Under the pieces are notes generated by a model. That model made no database searches. It worked only from the letters and a program-made list of their open reading frames with translations, and had not been told where the DNA came from. 64,000 bases of DNA from JADKHR01 sp041917295 (GTDB lineage: Bacteria > Elusimicrobiota > Elusimicrobia > FEN-1173): assembly GCA_041917295.1 (NCBI GenBank), contig JAYRXX010000069.1:38038-102037 (forward strand). Reading direction: 5' to 3'. This document shows, piece after piece, positions 41,961 to 51,581 of this stretch. A program made the position numbers and the translations under genes. Within the stretch, counting starts at the first letter, position 1, and the number at the start of each line of letters is the position of its first letter.

Positions 41961-44900
41961 TTGGCGCGGTCTTTGGTTCGGCGGTGCGATGGCCCTGGCA
42001 ATGGCGGCCACCGCTCACGCCGTGAACTTGAGCGGAACCCTCAACCTCACCGGCGGATTGGCGGGCCCGCTTGACGCAAAGGTGGCCGTGGCCACTTATC
42101 CGGTCACCGATTCCAGCACGGCGTTCTTGCCGGGAGTTTTTGTTGACTCAACGGTTGTGACCATTCCGGCCACGTCCATGACATTTAATTTCCCCAGTTT
42201 GCCTTTGTTCACGTCGCCCACCACGTATTATGTTTATGCTTACATCGATTCAGACACGGACGATGTGATCGATCCCCTTGAACCCTGCGGCGGATACGGG
42301 CCGTTTCCCTACCACCAAACGACCGCCACCATGACGGCGATCTCCAGCATCGATTCCGGATCGGTCTCTTTGGCGCTCCTCGAAAGGGGAGCTATTTTTG
42401 GGTCGGTGGGTATTCTGGGGGGCTTGCCCGGCGACCGCATCATGGTTCGTGCCGTGGAAGATGTGGGTTCTCCCACTGACGATTTAACGCAATACGCCGT
42501 TCTCCCGTTGGCGGGGGGAAGCTATACTCTCCCCCATTTGAAACCGAATGCCAACCCTTACAAAGTGGAAGCGTGGGTTGACAGCGATTCGGTGGGCGTC
42601 CCCTACGAATGGGATGCCTTCGAACCCATATCCACCGTGTCAGGCCTCATGGTGACGGCCAACACCATTTCCAATGCCCAAACGCTCCTAATTTCCGGAG
42701 CGGATCCGGACCACATTCGTTTGGCCGGCAATGATATGTCCACCCACCAAACCATCGTGGTCGACCTGCCTTCGGCACCGTTAAAGGTGACCTTCCGCGA
42801 TGCCCAGGATCAGTTAAGCGTGGTCCCATCGGCCACGGCGCTCTACTTTGATTCCTACATCATGGGCGTCAACGGGGTTCCGGAACTGTCGGTGGGAGGT
42901 CAACCGTTCCAACCGGTGTCCGGCCCGGTGTACGTCGCGGCCAGCCTCTCGGAATCGGATCCCCTTGTGTATCGTTCGACCCAATCGGGCCATGTGATCT
43001 TGCGGGTGGAAGCCCGGGATTTCCCTTCCTCGGGCCAATCGCGGTACTCCTGGTATGATTTTGACGTACTCCCGGCGGGTTCGGGGTTCACGAACGTGGG
43101 CGTCCGAACCAATTCCCAACCGAGCGGGACGGGTTTGTCCAGCTCAACGGTGATCACCCCGGACAACGACGGCGCCAACGACAGCGCGGTGTTTTCCTGC
43201 ACTCCGCCCACAATGGCGTCCAGCTGGGAACTGTGGATCTCGTCCCATTCGTCCATGGATTCCAGCGTGATTTATCGTTACTACGGATACGGGACCAACG
43301 AGGCCTACTGGCATGGTTACGAAAATCAAGGGTGGCGCGTGCCCAGCGGGACCTATTACGCCCGATTTCAAACCAGCGGGCAAGGCATCGTGTCGTCCAC
43401 GTTGACCGTGGTTGTCCAAGTCGCGGGCATCAAAGGGCGTGTTGTAAATGGCTCGGGGCAACCGATCGTGGACGCCGAGGTCAATGTCTATGGACAAAAC
43501 GGAGGCGGATTCCAACTCACCGATTCCGATGGCCGCTTTGAGGTAAGCGGTCTCAAACCCTCTTCGCTGTATAACGTCGAACTGCGCAAAAGCGGATACC
43601 AAACAGTCCGATTGTCCACCACCACCAACCTGGTCACCGCCCCCGCCGTCGATGTGGGGACACGGACACTTGAACAGGGGATCACGTTGGCGGTCCATGT
43701 GGACGTATCGGCGGCGCCCACCCGGGATATTTACGGCGGGGTCAGCGTGTTCGATCCGGCCGTTCGCGACAACCAGTGGGGCGGCATTCGAATTACCAGC
43801 GGGTCCATTCAGTCGGATAACGGACGGTTTACGGGCGATTCCCAATTTTCCACCTGGACTTTCATCACTGTTCGATCCAACACGGTTTATCAGGTGGAGG
43901 TGAACCTTCCGGACTTCGGCCGGTCCACCGCTTCCTGGACCTCTCCCGCCAGCGGGACCGACTACCTCATTTTCAACATGACACGCAAACCCAACGTTTA
44001 TGGAAAAGTGTTTTTTCCGTCGCCCCTCACCACCGGGCAATGGGTTAACGTGGACGCTCGGCTTGGCTCACAATCCATGTCCACGGCCTGGGGCGGAGCG
44101 TGGATTAACACCGGCCAACAGGAAGGCGTTTTTTCCCTGTTCGGGTTAAGCGATGGGACGTATCAACTGCGGGCCTACGCCCAAGGGTTCGTGACCAGCA
44201 CCGCCGCCGTGACCGTGGCCGGTGGCGACGTGGGCAATCCTTCAACCGGCGGGGCGGATTTTCCGGTGTTTTCGAAAGGGGGAAAAATCACGGGCACGTT
44301 GACGGTGGTGGGCGACACCACCGGTTTGCCCTCTTCCGCTTCCAGCGGCGTCGGATGTTCCAATACCGAGTTTGCCGTGCCCCTCAACGCCCATTCCCGG
44401 TCTTCGTTCATGGGAACCTTCACCCAAGCGTGTTTACCGAAATCCGTCGCAACGAGTTCCGCGCCCTATGAAATTGCCGGATTGGCGGACGGAACTTACG
44501 AAGTCTATTCTTATTTGCCGGGATTTGAATTTTTGTCAAACGGCCCGCTTCAAGTCACGGTTTCCAATAGTTCCGGCACGGCGGATTTGGGATTCGAAGC
44601 CCTGGCGGGGTCCGTCTCCATTTTGGCCGACCTGCCCGCAGGCGACGACGCGGCCCAGGTGTCCTACGAGTTGTCGTTGGGGTTTGGGAACTCTTCTTCC
44701 TGGTCCGGTGTTTTGACCGCCTCCGGCACGTCCCAGGGCGCGGCCACTGTCACCGGGTTAGGGACCGGCCTTTACACCTTGACCGTGGAAAACGGAAATC
44801 GGGGCCTGTATTTTCAGAGGGAATCGGTTGTGCCCGTCAAAAACGGCTCGGCGGCGACAGCCCGGGTGGATTTGACCGTGCCCTCTTACGAGGTGTCGGG

Positions 44901-47900
44901 CGAAATTAAAATTCAAAGCACCCTGGTTCTGCCCAGCACCTGGAGCGTGTCGGTGAGCAGTGTCACCGGCCTGGCCGCGGCCGGCGTCATCCCCCAGGTG
45001 GATGTCTATGCCCTTCCCTACCCGAACCATCCCGACACGCGATCGGGTCCGTTCCGAACGGTGCCGGCGGATATTCATTCCACCTCGGCCACGTATCGGG
45101 TTCCCGGTTTGTCCTCGGGCGGCTATTGGCTGAGGGTACGACAGGATTTGGTTCTTCCCACGCCCAGCTGTTTTGGTTGCATGCCCGAACCGGGACTTCC
45201 GGATCTGGCCAACGAGGGCGCCGTTATTTACGTGGACACCCAGGCCTTAACCGGCGTCGATTTAACCCTCACCAACGGCGTGGACGTTTCCGGCACCGTG
45301 AGCCGTCCCGCGGGGGACACGACCACGGACACCCGGGTCTTTAAGATTCTTCTTCGCCGATCCGACAATTATACGGTGTGGCAAACAACCGTGGCCAGCG
45401 TGGGGGCCTCCACGGCTTACCGGATCGCCCACGTGGCGCCAGGAGACTATATTCTTGAAATCACCGATCAAGGCGTTGACGCCCGCTACGGCGCGAAAGC
45501 CGTCCCGGTCAAAGTGGCCGCCGGCGAAGTAACAAAAAATGTGTCGCTGTTAAGCGGAGGAACCATTGTGGGCCGTTTGCGCGATGCCGACAGCCAGACC
45601 CTCATCAATTCCCAAAACAGTTCCCAATACCTCCCGCAAAATTTTGGGATCTCCGCCCAGGCCAATCCGTGGGTGCAAGGCGGTTGGGTGGAAGCCTTGA
45701 GATCAACCGCTACCTATGGATTTTATTTTGACGAAGACGGCCGGTTTCGGATTCCCCGGCTAATCCCCGACACCAACTATGACCTCCGTTTCCGCGGATA
45801 CGACGGGTTGGACAACGCCGACCGCGCCAACGGAATAAAAACCTACGCCCCCACGGTCATCGCCGGCGTTTTGGCGTCGGAAGGACAAATCGTCGATGTG
45901 GGAACCGTTGACTTAAAACAAGGCGCGACTTTGTCGGGGACCGTCCTGTCGGTGTCCAGCCAACCTCTGGCCAATATCCGGGTGATCGCGCGGCCATCGG
46001 TGAAATCCACCGTGGACACCTGGAACCTGCAGGTGGAAGCCTACACCGACGAAAACGGCCGCTACACGTTGCAAGGCATCGACCGGGCTTACAAATACTA
46101 CGACATCGTGGCCTCGCCACGTTACCGGCCGGGGGAAACGTTCGCGTCCCTTTCCGGTCCCCGCTACGCGGAAGAACGCCGGCGCCTTATTGACGTCACG
46201 GTCGCCACCGCGACGGTGGACAACGATTTTTCTCTGACGGAAGCCAACGGAACCGTCACCGGCCGTGTCGCCACGGTTGATGGCGGAACCCTTTATCCCG
46301 TGTTTACCGACGACGAAAGCGCGGACGGGTTGCGCGGAGCCGACGTGGTGTTGCACCGCGACGGGGCGATGTTTGAAGACAATCCCTTGGGCGAAATTGA
46401 AGAGCGCAGCGCCCCCGACGGCACGTTCCGCGTGGAAGGGCTCAAGCCGGGCCCCTACACCCTGCGCGCCCTGGCCCAGGGCTACGTCACATCGGTCCAA
46501 ACCCTGTTGGTCCCCGCCGGAACCAAAGACGCCGGCACCCTCACCCTCGCCAAAGGCGCCACCGTCACCGGCACGCTGACCAAACCCGGAGGCGATGCCG
46601 TCAACAGTGAAGAGGTGGATATGGTGGTGGGGGTGGATGAAAACTTTGAAGATTTCTTGTTCGGGACCCTGGACGTGGACGCGGGAACCTTGGAAATCGA
46701 GGGATACACTGTGTCGGGGTTTCAGACCGGAAAAGTGTATTCCCTGGTTATCGTGACCGGCAAAGACGATATTTTTGCCACCGGGAGCACCGTGACGTTT
46801 TCCGCCGCGGGGGAATCCCAGGTGGTCAACCTGGAATACCGCGCCGCCGCGCCCCGGGTGTTTGTCAACCAAACACAACGGGTGGAGCTGAACAATCCTT
46901 CCGATTCCACGGACGATGAACGCATCACGTCGGTGCGCTTTTTTGTCAGCCAACCCCTGCGCAACCAAACGCCGGAAGACGCCGATTTGACCTCCATCGT
47001 GACCGTTAGTTCGGGCGCGGGAACGTTGAGCAATCTGGCCATCAACTCGTCCCGGGACACCCTCACCGCGGACTACACCGCACCGAGCACGGAAGCGTCG
47101 TTCGCGTTGGATCTGAATTTTTTCACCATCGAAAAAGATCCGGCTACGGGGGACAATTTTGAAGTGGACGAAACCTTTTCGTTCTACGCAGGCTTCGCCA
47201 AACGGCGGTCGACCACCGTGTCCAATGTGATCGGGGGTGATGTCCAACTGGAAGACGAAGCCTCGGGCGTGTCGTTCCCGTCCGGCACCTTCGACGTGGC
47301 GTCGTCCTCATCCGTGGAGGTGGAAATTCGAATTTTGGAAGAGTTGCCCGAAGCCCCCGCGTCCGCGGCGGGCCTTGCCGGCCGACCCAGGTCGGCCCAA
47401 TCAAGAAAATCCAGCGTGGCCTCAGTGGCGAAACGGTGGGGACCCACCGCTTACCCGTCTTCGGACCTGTACGCGGCCGCGTCGGCCGCCGCGACCGTGG
47501 ACCCCTACAGCGCGTTTTACGACATTTTCCTTCCCGCTGGAATTAAGTCGGTGTTGAAAAAAACCGCTCAACTGACTCTGACCTATGACCCCGATCGGGG
47601 GGCGGATCCCAACACCTTGAACATTTATTTTTACCATCCCGAAAAAGAACTGTTTATTCTTGAAAACACCAACCGGGTCGTCGATGAGGTCAATAACACG
47701 ATCACCGTGTCCGTCAGCCATTTGTCCACGTTCCTGGTGTTGAACAGCCAAGAACCGGTGTTGGGCAACCAAAATTCCGGTACCGGATACGCGGGCGAAT
47801 CCATTCAGGTGTTTAACACGCCCAACCCGTTCCGGCTTGGAACGAAGACGATTTCGATGGTCCACACCACGCCCAACTCCTCGACAATCGAGGGAACTTA

Positions 47901-48138
47901 CATTTGTTACAACCTGCCAAGCGGAAAAACGGGGGATGTTAAAGTGGAAATCTTCGACGCGGCGGGTGTGTTGGTTCGCACCTTGTCCGCCACGGGATCC
48001 CTCGAAAGAACCTTTAATCGGTTGGAATGGGACGGTCGTAACGACGACGGTCGTAAAGTCTCGTCCGGCATTTACATCGGTCGTTTTACCTTGAACGGTG
48101 GAGATGAAAAAATGTTTAAACTGGCGGTCCTCAAATGA
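41950..48138 (+). CDS. Giant surface protein with carboxypeptidase-regulatory repeats and FlgD/T9SS-like C-terminus
   Basis: 2062 residues from ATG 41950; the frame is open back to 41857, but only this ATG yields the signal peptide (MNINWRGLWFGGAMALAMAA). Many Ig-like carboxypeptidase-regulatory domains follow, with recurrent GxVVNGSGQPIVDAEV and DGRFEVSGLKPSSLYNV motifs. A FlgD-type Ig-like region lies near 400-500 (VITPDNDGANDSAVFS) and a second closes the protein (about 1955-2062: NTPNPFRLGTKTISM, KVEIFDAAGVLVRTL, GRNDDGRKVSSGIYIGRF). That final module resembles C-terminal sorting domains of type IX secretion substrates. Its stop overlaps the PorV-like start as ATGA. Confidence 0.85.
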   Translation: MNINWRGLWFGGAMALAMAATAHAVNLSGTLNLTGGLAGPLDAKVAVATYPVTDSSTAFLPGVFVDSTVVTIPATSMTFNFPSLPLFTSPTTYYVYAYIDSDTDDVIDPLEPCGGYGPFPYHQTTATMTAISSIDSGSVSLALLERGAIFGSVGILGGLPGDRIMVRAVEDVGSPTDDLTQYAVLPLAGGSYTLPHLKPNANPYKVEAWVDSDSVGVPYEWDAFEPISTVSGLMVTANTISNAQTLLISGADPDHIRLAGNDMSTHQTIVVDLPSAPLKVTFRDAQDQLSVVPSATALYFDSYIMGVNGVPELSVGGQPFQPVSGPVYVAASLSESDPLVYRSTQSGHVILRVEARDFPSSGQSRYSWYDFDVLPAGSGFTNVGVRTNSQPSGTGLSSSTVITPDNDGANDSAVFSCTPPTMASSWELWISSHSSMDSSVIYRYYGYGTNEAYWHGYENQGWRVPSGTYYARFQTSGQGIVSSTLTVVVQVAGIKGRVVNGSGQPIVDAEVNVYGQNGGGFQLTDSDGRFEVSGLKPSSLYNVELRKSGYQTVRLSTTTNLVTAPAVDVGTRTLEQGITLAVHVDVSAAPTRDIYGGVSVFDPAVRDNQWGGIRITSGSIQSDNGRFTGDSQFSTWTFITVRSNTVYQVEVNLPDFGRSTASWTSPASGTDYLIFNMTRKPNVYGKVFFPSPLTTGQWVNVDARLGSQSMSTAWGGAWINTGQQEGVFSLFGLSDGTYQLRAYAQGFVTSTAAVTVAGGDVGNPSTGGADFPVFSKGGKITGTLTVVGDTTGLPSSASSGVGCSNTEFAVPLNAHSRSSFMGTFTQACLPKSVATSSAPYEIAGLADGTYEVYSYLPGFEFLSNGPLQVTVSNSSGTADLGFEALAGSVSILADLPAGDDAAQVSYELSLGFGNSSSWSGVLTASGTSQGAATVTGLGTGLYTLTVENGNRGLYFQRESVVPVKNGSAATARVDLTVPSYEVSGEIKIQSTLVLPSTWSVSVSSVTGLAAAGVIPQVDVYALPYPNHPDTRSGPFRTVPADIHSTSATYRVPGLSSGGYWLRVRQDLVLPTPSCFGCMPEPGLPDLANEGAVIYVDTQALTGVDLTLTNGVDVSGTVSRPAGDTTTDTRVFKILLRRSDNYTVWQTTVASVGASTAYRIAHVAPGDYILEITDQGVDARYGAKAVPVKVAAGEVTKNVSLLSGGTIVGRLRDADSQTLINSQNSSQYLPQNFGISAQANPWVQGGWVEALRSTATYGFYFDEDGRFRIPRLIPDTNYDLRFRGYDGLDNADRANGIKTYAPTVIAGVLASEGQIVDVGTVDLKQGATLSGTVLSVSSQPLANIRVIARPSVKSTVDTWNLQVEAYTDENGRYTLQGIDRAYKYYDIVASPRYRPGETFASLSGPRYAEERRRLIDVTVATATVDNDFSLTEANGTVTGRVATVDGGTLYPVFTDDESADGLRGADVVLHRDGAMFEDNPLGEIEERSAPDGTFRVEGLKPGPYTLRALAQGYVTSVQTLLVPAGTKDAGTLTLAKGATVTGTLTKPGGDAVNSEEVDMVVGVDENFEDFLFGTLDVDAGTLEIEGYTVSGFQTGKVYSLVIVTGKDDIFATGSTVTFSAAGESQVVNLEYRAAAPRVFVNQTQRVELNNPSDSTDDERITSVRFFVSQPLRNQTPEDADLTSIVTVSSGAGTLSNLAINSSRDTLTADYTAPSTEASFALDLNFFTIEKDPATGDNFEVDETFSFYAGFAKRRSTTVSNVIGGDVQLEDEASGVSFPSGTFDVASSSSVEVEIRILEELPEAPASAAGLAGRPRSAQSRKSSVASVAKRWGPTAYPSSDLYAAASAAATVDPYSAFYDIFLPAGIKSVLKKTAQLTLTYDPDRGADPNTLNIYFYHPEKELFILENTNRVVDEVNNTITVSVSHLSTFLVLNSQEPVLGNQNSGTGYAGESIQVFNTPNPFRLGTKTISMVHTTPNSSTIEGTYICYNLPSGKTGDVKVEIFDAAGVLVRTLSATGSLERTFNRLEWDGRNDDGRKVSSGIYIGRFTLNGGDEKMFKLAVLK

Positions 48139-49103
48139 GGGGGACATTCGTCCCCTTTTTCCAGGGGGGCATTCGTGGGGACATCCGTGGGGACATTCGT
48201 CCCCTTTTATCAGCGGGGGCTCTCCTATTGTTCCCCTACTTGGTTCTAGCGGGGGGAGGAGGGGAAAACGGGGCGGCGTTTTTGAAGATTGGGGCGGGGG
48301 CTCGGCCGGCGGCGTTGGGGGAAGCCTACACCGCGGTGGCGGACGACGCGGTCTCGGCGTTCTACAATCCGGCGGGGTTGGCGGCGGTGTCGCGCATCGA
48401 GTTGGCCGCGACCCATACCCAATGGATTCAAGGCGGTCGGCACGATTCCATGGCCGCGGCGTTTCCATCAAAATGGGGAACCTTTGCCGCCCACGCGGTG
48501 ACCCTTTCCTTTGAGGGCCTTGAACGGCGCAACACGGATTCGGATTCCGCCGATTCCACGTTCGGTTCCTTGGACGCCGCTTACGGCGTTTCCTACGGTG
48601 ACCGGGCGGGGGCTTTTTCGTGGGGTCTGGGAGCCGGATTTATTTCTCAGTCGCTGGACGGTGTTTCCGCCGAGGCGCCCGTCGGGTCTGTGGGCGGGCA
48701 GTGGCAAACGCCCGTGCCGGGCTTGACCCTGGGGGCCGCGGTTCGTAACATAGGAGGGTCGATAAAGTTTGAGAACGAAGGAGACCCCTTGCCCCTCACC
48801 GCCGCGGTCGGCGTCGCGGGGCGTTATATGAAAAACCGTTTGTTGGGCACCCTCGAGGCGCGGTCCGTTCGAAACGAGTCCGGTGGGTTCGGCGTCGGAA
48901 TTGAGGCGGTTCCTCCCCTCTACAAAGAAGCCACCGGCCGACTGCGCGCCGGGTACCGGTCCGACGGGGTCGACGCCGACGACGCGTCGGGTTTATCCTT
49001 GGGTGTCGGTGTGGCGTTCCCCCGGTGGGGGGTCGACGCTACCTGGGCCCCTTCCGGCGTGTTGGGCGATACGTTCGTTTATTCCTTCCGATTTACGTTC
49101 TAA
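48135..49103 (+). CDS. PorV/PorQ-like outer-membrane protein (UPF0164-type)
   Basis: 322 residues from ATG 48135, which overlaps the previous stop. The family signature GAAFLKIGAGARPAALGEAYTAVADDAVSAFYNPAGLA occupies about residues 45-85, followed by barrel strands to the terminal VYSFRFTF. PorV shuttles and attaches type IX substrates at the cell surface in Bacteroidota. Between Met1 and the hydrophobic signal core (LLSAGALLLFPYLVLAG) lies an odd segment, RGTFVPFFQGGIRGDIRGDI, encoded by palindromic repeats. A start further in, after these repeats, would lack a good initiation codon. It is the last gene of the operon before aroD. Confidence 0.85.
   Translation: MRGTFVPFFQGGIRGDIRGDIRPLLSAGALLLFPYLVLAGGGGENGAAFLKIGAGARPAALGEAYTAVADDAVSAFYNPAGLAAVSRIELAATHTQWIQGGRHDSMAAAFPSKWGTFAAHAVTLSFEGLERRNTDSDSADSTFGSLDAAYGVSYGDRAGAFSWGLGAGFISQSLDGVSAEAPVGSVGGQWQTPVPGLTLGAAVRNIGGSIKFENEGDPLPLTAAVGVAGRYMKNRLLGTLEARSVRNESGGFGVGIEAVPPLYKEATGRLRAGYRSDGVDADDASGLSLGVGVAFPRWGVDATWAPSGVLGDTFVYSFRFTF
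48140..48204 (+). repeat. GGGGACATTCGTCCCC palindromes at the start of the PorV-like gene
   Basis: Two identical 16-base palindromes (48140-48155 and 48189-48204) flank a direct repeat of GTGGGGACATYCGT. Each palindrome is followed by TTTT, like a short intrinsic terminator, and both lie inside the first 25 codons. The same palindrome type, with a different loop, occurs in rnr. Confidence 0.85.
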
Positions 49104-49106
49104 GAC

Positions 49107-49823
49107 ATGCCGAAAATAAAATTGCCGCCGGGGTTGGGACGTCGCTTTTTGGTGGTCGCGTCCCTGGGCGACGCGGGCCGTTTGGTATCCGACGCGCGCC
49201 GGGCCGTCAAAGAGGGCGCGGATATGCTGGAAATCCGCGCCGACCTGTTTGCGAAATCCTATTTTAAAGGCGATCGGTTGCCGCGGTTGTTGCGGTCGGT
49301 TCGTCGGGAAGTCCGTCGGCCTTTGCTTTTGACGTTAAGAATGGGCGAGGAAGGCGGCGGGTTGTCGGTCAAGTTTCGGGAAGTGGACCGGTTGGGCCTG
49401 TTTCGCGCCGCGTTGGCCCATGTGGACGGCGTGGACATTGAGCTGGCCGCCACGGAAATCAATCGCCACGTCGTTTTTGAAGCCCACAAACGAGGCCGGT
49501 TTGTGGTGTTGTCGGCGCACAATTTTAAATTAACCCCTTCCACCGCGGTGTTGGCCGGATACGTGCGAAAAGCCCGCCGGCTGGGCGGCGATATTTTAAA
49601 AGTGGCCGCCAAACCCCGTTCGCGCAAAGACGTGGACCGGTTGATGGCTTTTTGCGCCCGCGCGCCATTCCGTCGCCGTGTGTTTATCGCCATGGGTCCC
49701 CTGGGCCTGGAGACCCGGTTGCGGGGGTTCGACCACGGGTCGCTCTGGACCTACGGTTACGTCCGCCGCCCCCTGGCCCCCGGCCAGTGGCCTGTCCAAA
49801 AACTCGTCAAGGAACAAATTTAA
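49107..49823 (+). CDS. aroD: Type I 3-dehydroquinate dehydratase
   Basis: 238 residues. The third enzyme of the shikimate pathway removes water from 3-dehydroquinate through a Schiff base. The catalytic Lys is in GGDILKVAAKP and the partner His in VLSAHNFKLTPS; EIRADLF and LLLTLRMGEEGG are the substrate-binding strands, and GLETRLRGFDHGSLWTYGY the C-terminal loop. Length is typical of the class I barrel. It starts three bases after the PorV-like gene without its own ribosome site, so it is probably carried on that operon by position rather than by function. Confidence 0.92.
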   Translation: MPKIKLPPGLGRRFLVVASLGDAGRLVSDARRAVKEGADMLEIRADLFAKSYFKGDRLPRLLRSVRREVRRPLLLTLRMGEEGGGLSVKFREVDRLGLFRAALAHVDGVDIELAATEINRHVVFEAHKRGRFVVLSAHNFKLTPSTAVLAGYVRKARRLGGDILKVAAKPRSRKDVDRLMAFCARAPFRRRVFIAMGPLGLETRLRGFDHGSLWTYGYVRRPLAPGQWPVQKLVKEQI

Positions 49824-49856
49824 ACAGCAAAATTTTCGGACAGTATTGTTTGTAGA

Positions 49857-51485
49857 ATGTTCCACGTGAGAATAGGTCTGGTCAATTCAAAATCCTTGGG
49901 GTGGCTTGTTGGTCTGGCGGTGTTGGTGTTGGCTCCTTTTTTGGCCAAACCCCTTCACATGGACGCGCCTCTGATGGTGTGGGCCGCTCGTCAAATCCGG
50001 CAAGATCCGCTCCATTTCTACAGCGTCGCGGTCAACTGGTTTGGAACCGTTGAAGGGTTGGACCGAATTTTACGCATGCCGCCGTTGTTTGCGGCGGTTC
50101 TTTCCCCGTTGGCCTATCACGAGGCCCTCCTGCCGTTCATTCCCCTGGTGTTTGCTCTGATGGTTGTGGCTGGGATTTTTGTGTTGGCCCGCCGGTGGGG
50201 CGCCGATCCCCTGTGGTCGTGTTTGGCCGCCATCGCCACGCCCGCGTTTGTCGTGTGCGGGTCGTTGGTCATGCCGGACATGACCCTTTTGTCTTTTTGG
50301 GTCTGGGCCCTGGTGTTTCAGGTTAAAGGCCACGAGCGCCCGGTTTGGTGGGCCGCCGCCTCCCTGTGCGCAACAGCGGCCGTCCTCACCAAATACAGCG
50401 GCCTGACCCTCCTCCCCCTCATGGCCCTTTACAGCATCGCCAAAGACCGCCGATTATCCATGGGATTATTCAGTCTGGTTCTGCCCTTGATTGCCCTCGC
50501 CGTTTACCAACAGTATACGGGGTCCCTCTATGGGGAAGGACTTTTCAGCGAGTCGGCCCGATACGCGTTCGGATACCAGCCCCACACCGCGGGCTGGGCT
50601 TTGCGCAAGAGCCTGACCGCCCTTTCTTTTGCGGGCGGGGGATTTGCCGTCGGTGTTTTTTTCTTCCCCTTTCTGTGGCCGGCCAAACAGAAGACTCCCT
50701 GGGTGATCGGAGCCGCGGTTGTCGCCGTACTTGCGCTCATGGCGGGACCCTTCGAGTCGTTTTCGTTTAACGCTCGAGCCGGTGTCCGTTGGGCCATTCT
50801 GGTCCAATTTGTTGTGTGGACGATGGGGGGAATTCAATGGGCCGCGTTGGCCATCAGCGAATGGCGGCGCCGACGGGACCCCGCCTCGCTTGTGGCGCTC
50901 GCGTGGCTGGGCGGTACCCTGGCTTTTGCGGCCTATTTCAATTGGTCGGTGACCGTCCGATCCCTGTTGCCGGCGCTTCCGGCCATTGCGATTATATTGG
51001 CCTGGCGCATGCAGTTCCTGGGTGTGCCGCTTCGTCAGCGAACCGGCGCGGTCATCGTGGCCGCACTTATATCGATGGCGGCCGGGTGGGCCGACGCGCG
51101 CCTGGCCTTCGCCGCAAAGGAAACCGCGGGTCAAACGGTTCCCCTAAAAGAGACCGCGGAGAATATTTGGTTTCAAGGTCACTGGGGGTTTCAGTATTAC
51201 TTGGAAAAAATTGGGGCCAAAGCAGTTGATTACGAACGCAGTGTGATCTCGCCAGCGGATCGGCTCTTGATCCCGTTGAACAACATTCGCGTTCAGTTCC
51301 CGCCCCGGGATTCTATGGACCTCCTGGGCACGTTGGCGGTCCCCGGCCCGTGGGGGCTCACTGTGCATCATGGCGAATTGGGCGCTGGATTTCACTCCGA
51401 CTACTGGGGCCCCTTGCCTCTGGCCTTCGGTCCTGTCCCCCCCGAAAAAACCCTCGTTTTACAACCCCGAAGGCCGTTAACCTAA
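49857..51485 (+). CDS. PMT/GT83-type polytopic glycosyltransferase
   Basis: 542 residues from ATG 49857, or 539 from GTG 49866. The second is favoured by the leaderless pattern: TAGAAT (49853-49858) would be the -10 box, seven bases before the GTG. About eleven membrane helices are present, with the acidic first loop expected for polyprenyl-phosphate sugar transferases (HMDAPLMVWAARQI) and a second MPDMTLLSFW. Residues after about 440 form a periplasmic domain. These enzymes move sugars from lipid carriers onto lipids or proteins at the outer face of the inner membrane. The acceptor is unknown. Confidence 0.78.
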   Translation: MFHVRIGLVNSKSLGWLVGLAVLVLAPFLAKPLHMDAPLMVWAARQIRQDPLHFYSVAVNWFGTVEGLDRILRMPPLFAAVLSPLAYHEALLPFIPLVFALMVVAGIFVLARRWGADPLWSCLAAIATPAFVVCGSLVMPDMTLLSFWVWALVFQVKGHERPVWWAAASLCATAAVLTKYSGLTLLPLMALYSIAKDRRLSMGLFSLVLPLIALAVYQQYTGSLYGEGLFSESARYAFGYQPHTAGWALRKSLTALSFAGGGFAVGVFFFPFLWPAKQKTPWVIGAAVVAVLALMAGPFESFSFNARAGVRWAILVQFVVWTMGGIQWAALAISEWRRRRDPASLVALAWLGGTLAFAAYFNWSVTVRSLLPALPAIAIILAWRMQFLGVPLRQRTGAVIVAALISMAAGWADARLAFAAKETAGQTVPLKETAENIWFQGHWGFQYYLEKIGAKAVDYERSVISPADRLLIPLNNIRVQFPPRDSMDLLGTLAVPGPWGLTVHHGELGAGFHSDYWGPLPLAFGPVPPEKTLVLQPRRPLT

Positions 51486-51545
51486 AAATTTCGTTTGAGG
51501 AAGCATTTCCGTCCGGGAGGGCTCGAAAATTCTGTTGAGCTCCCT

Positions 51546-51581
51546 ATCGACGGCAGCCCCGTTCCAACCGGGGAATCCCGG
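51546..51581 (+). repeat. REP-like palindromic repeat, copy 2
   Basis: 36 bases related to 2895-2930. The core is CCCCG with CGGGG around seven bases. It lies between convergent genes and ends one base before the CDF stop codon, so it may act as a bidirectional transcription end. Confidence 0.55.

Noticed and set aside
45913..47247. 444-codon open frame opposite the giant surface protein, and similar long frames opposite groEL
   Set aside because: High GC at third positions produces long antisense frames. They are His/Arg/Gly-rich with no recognisable domain.
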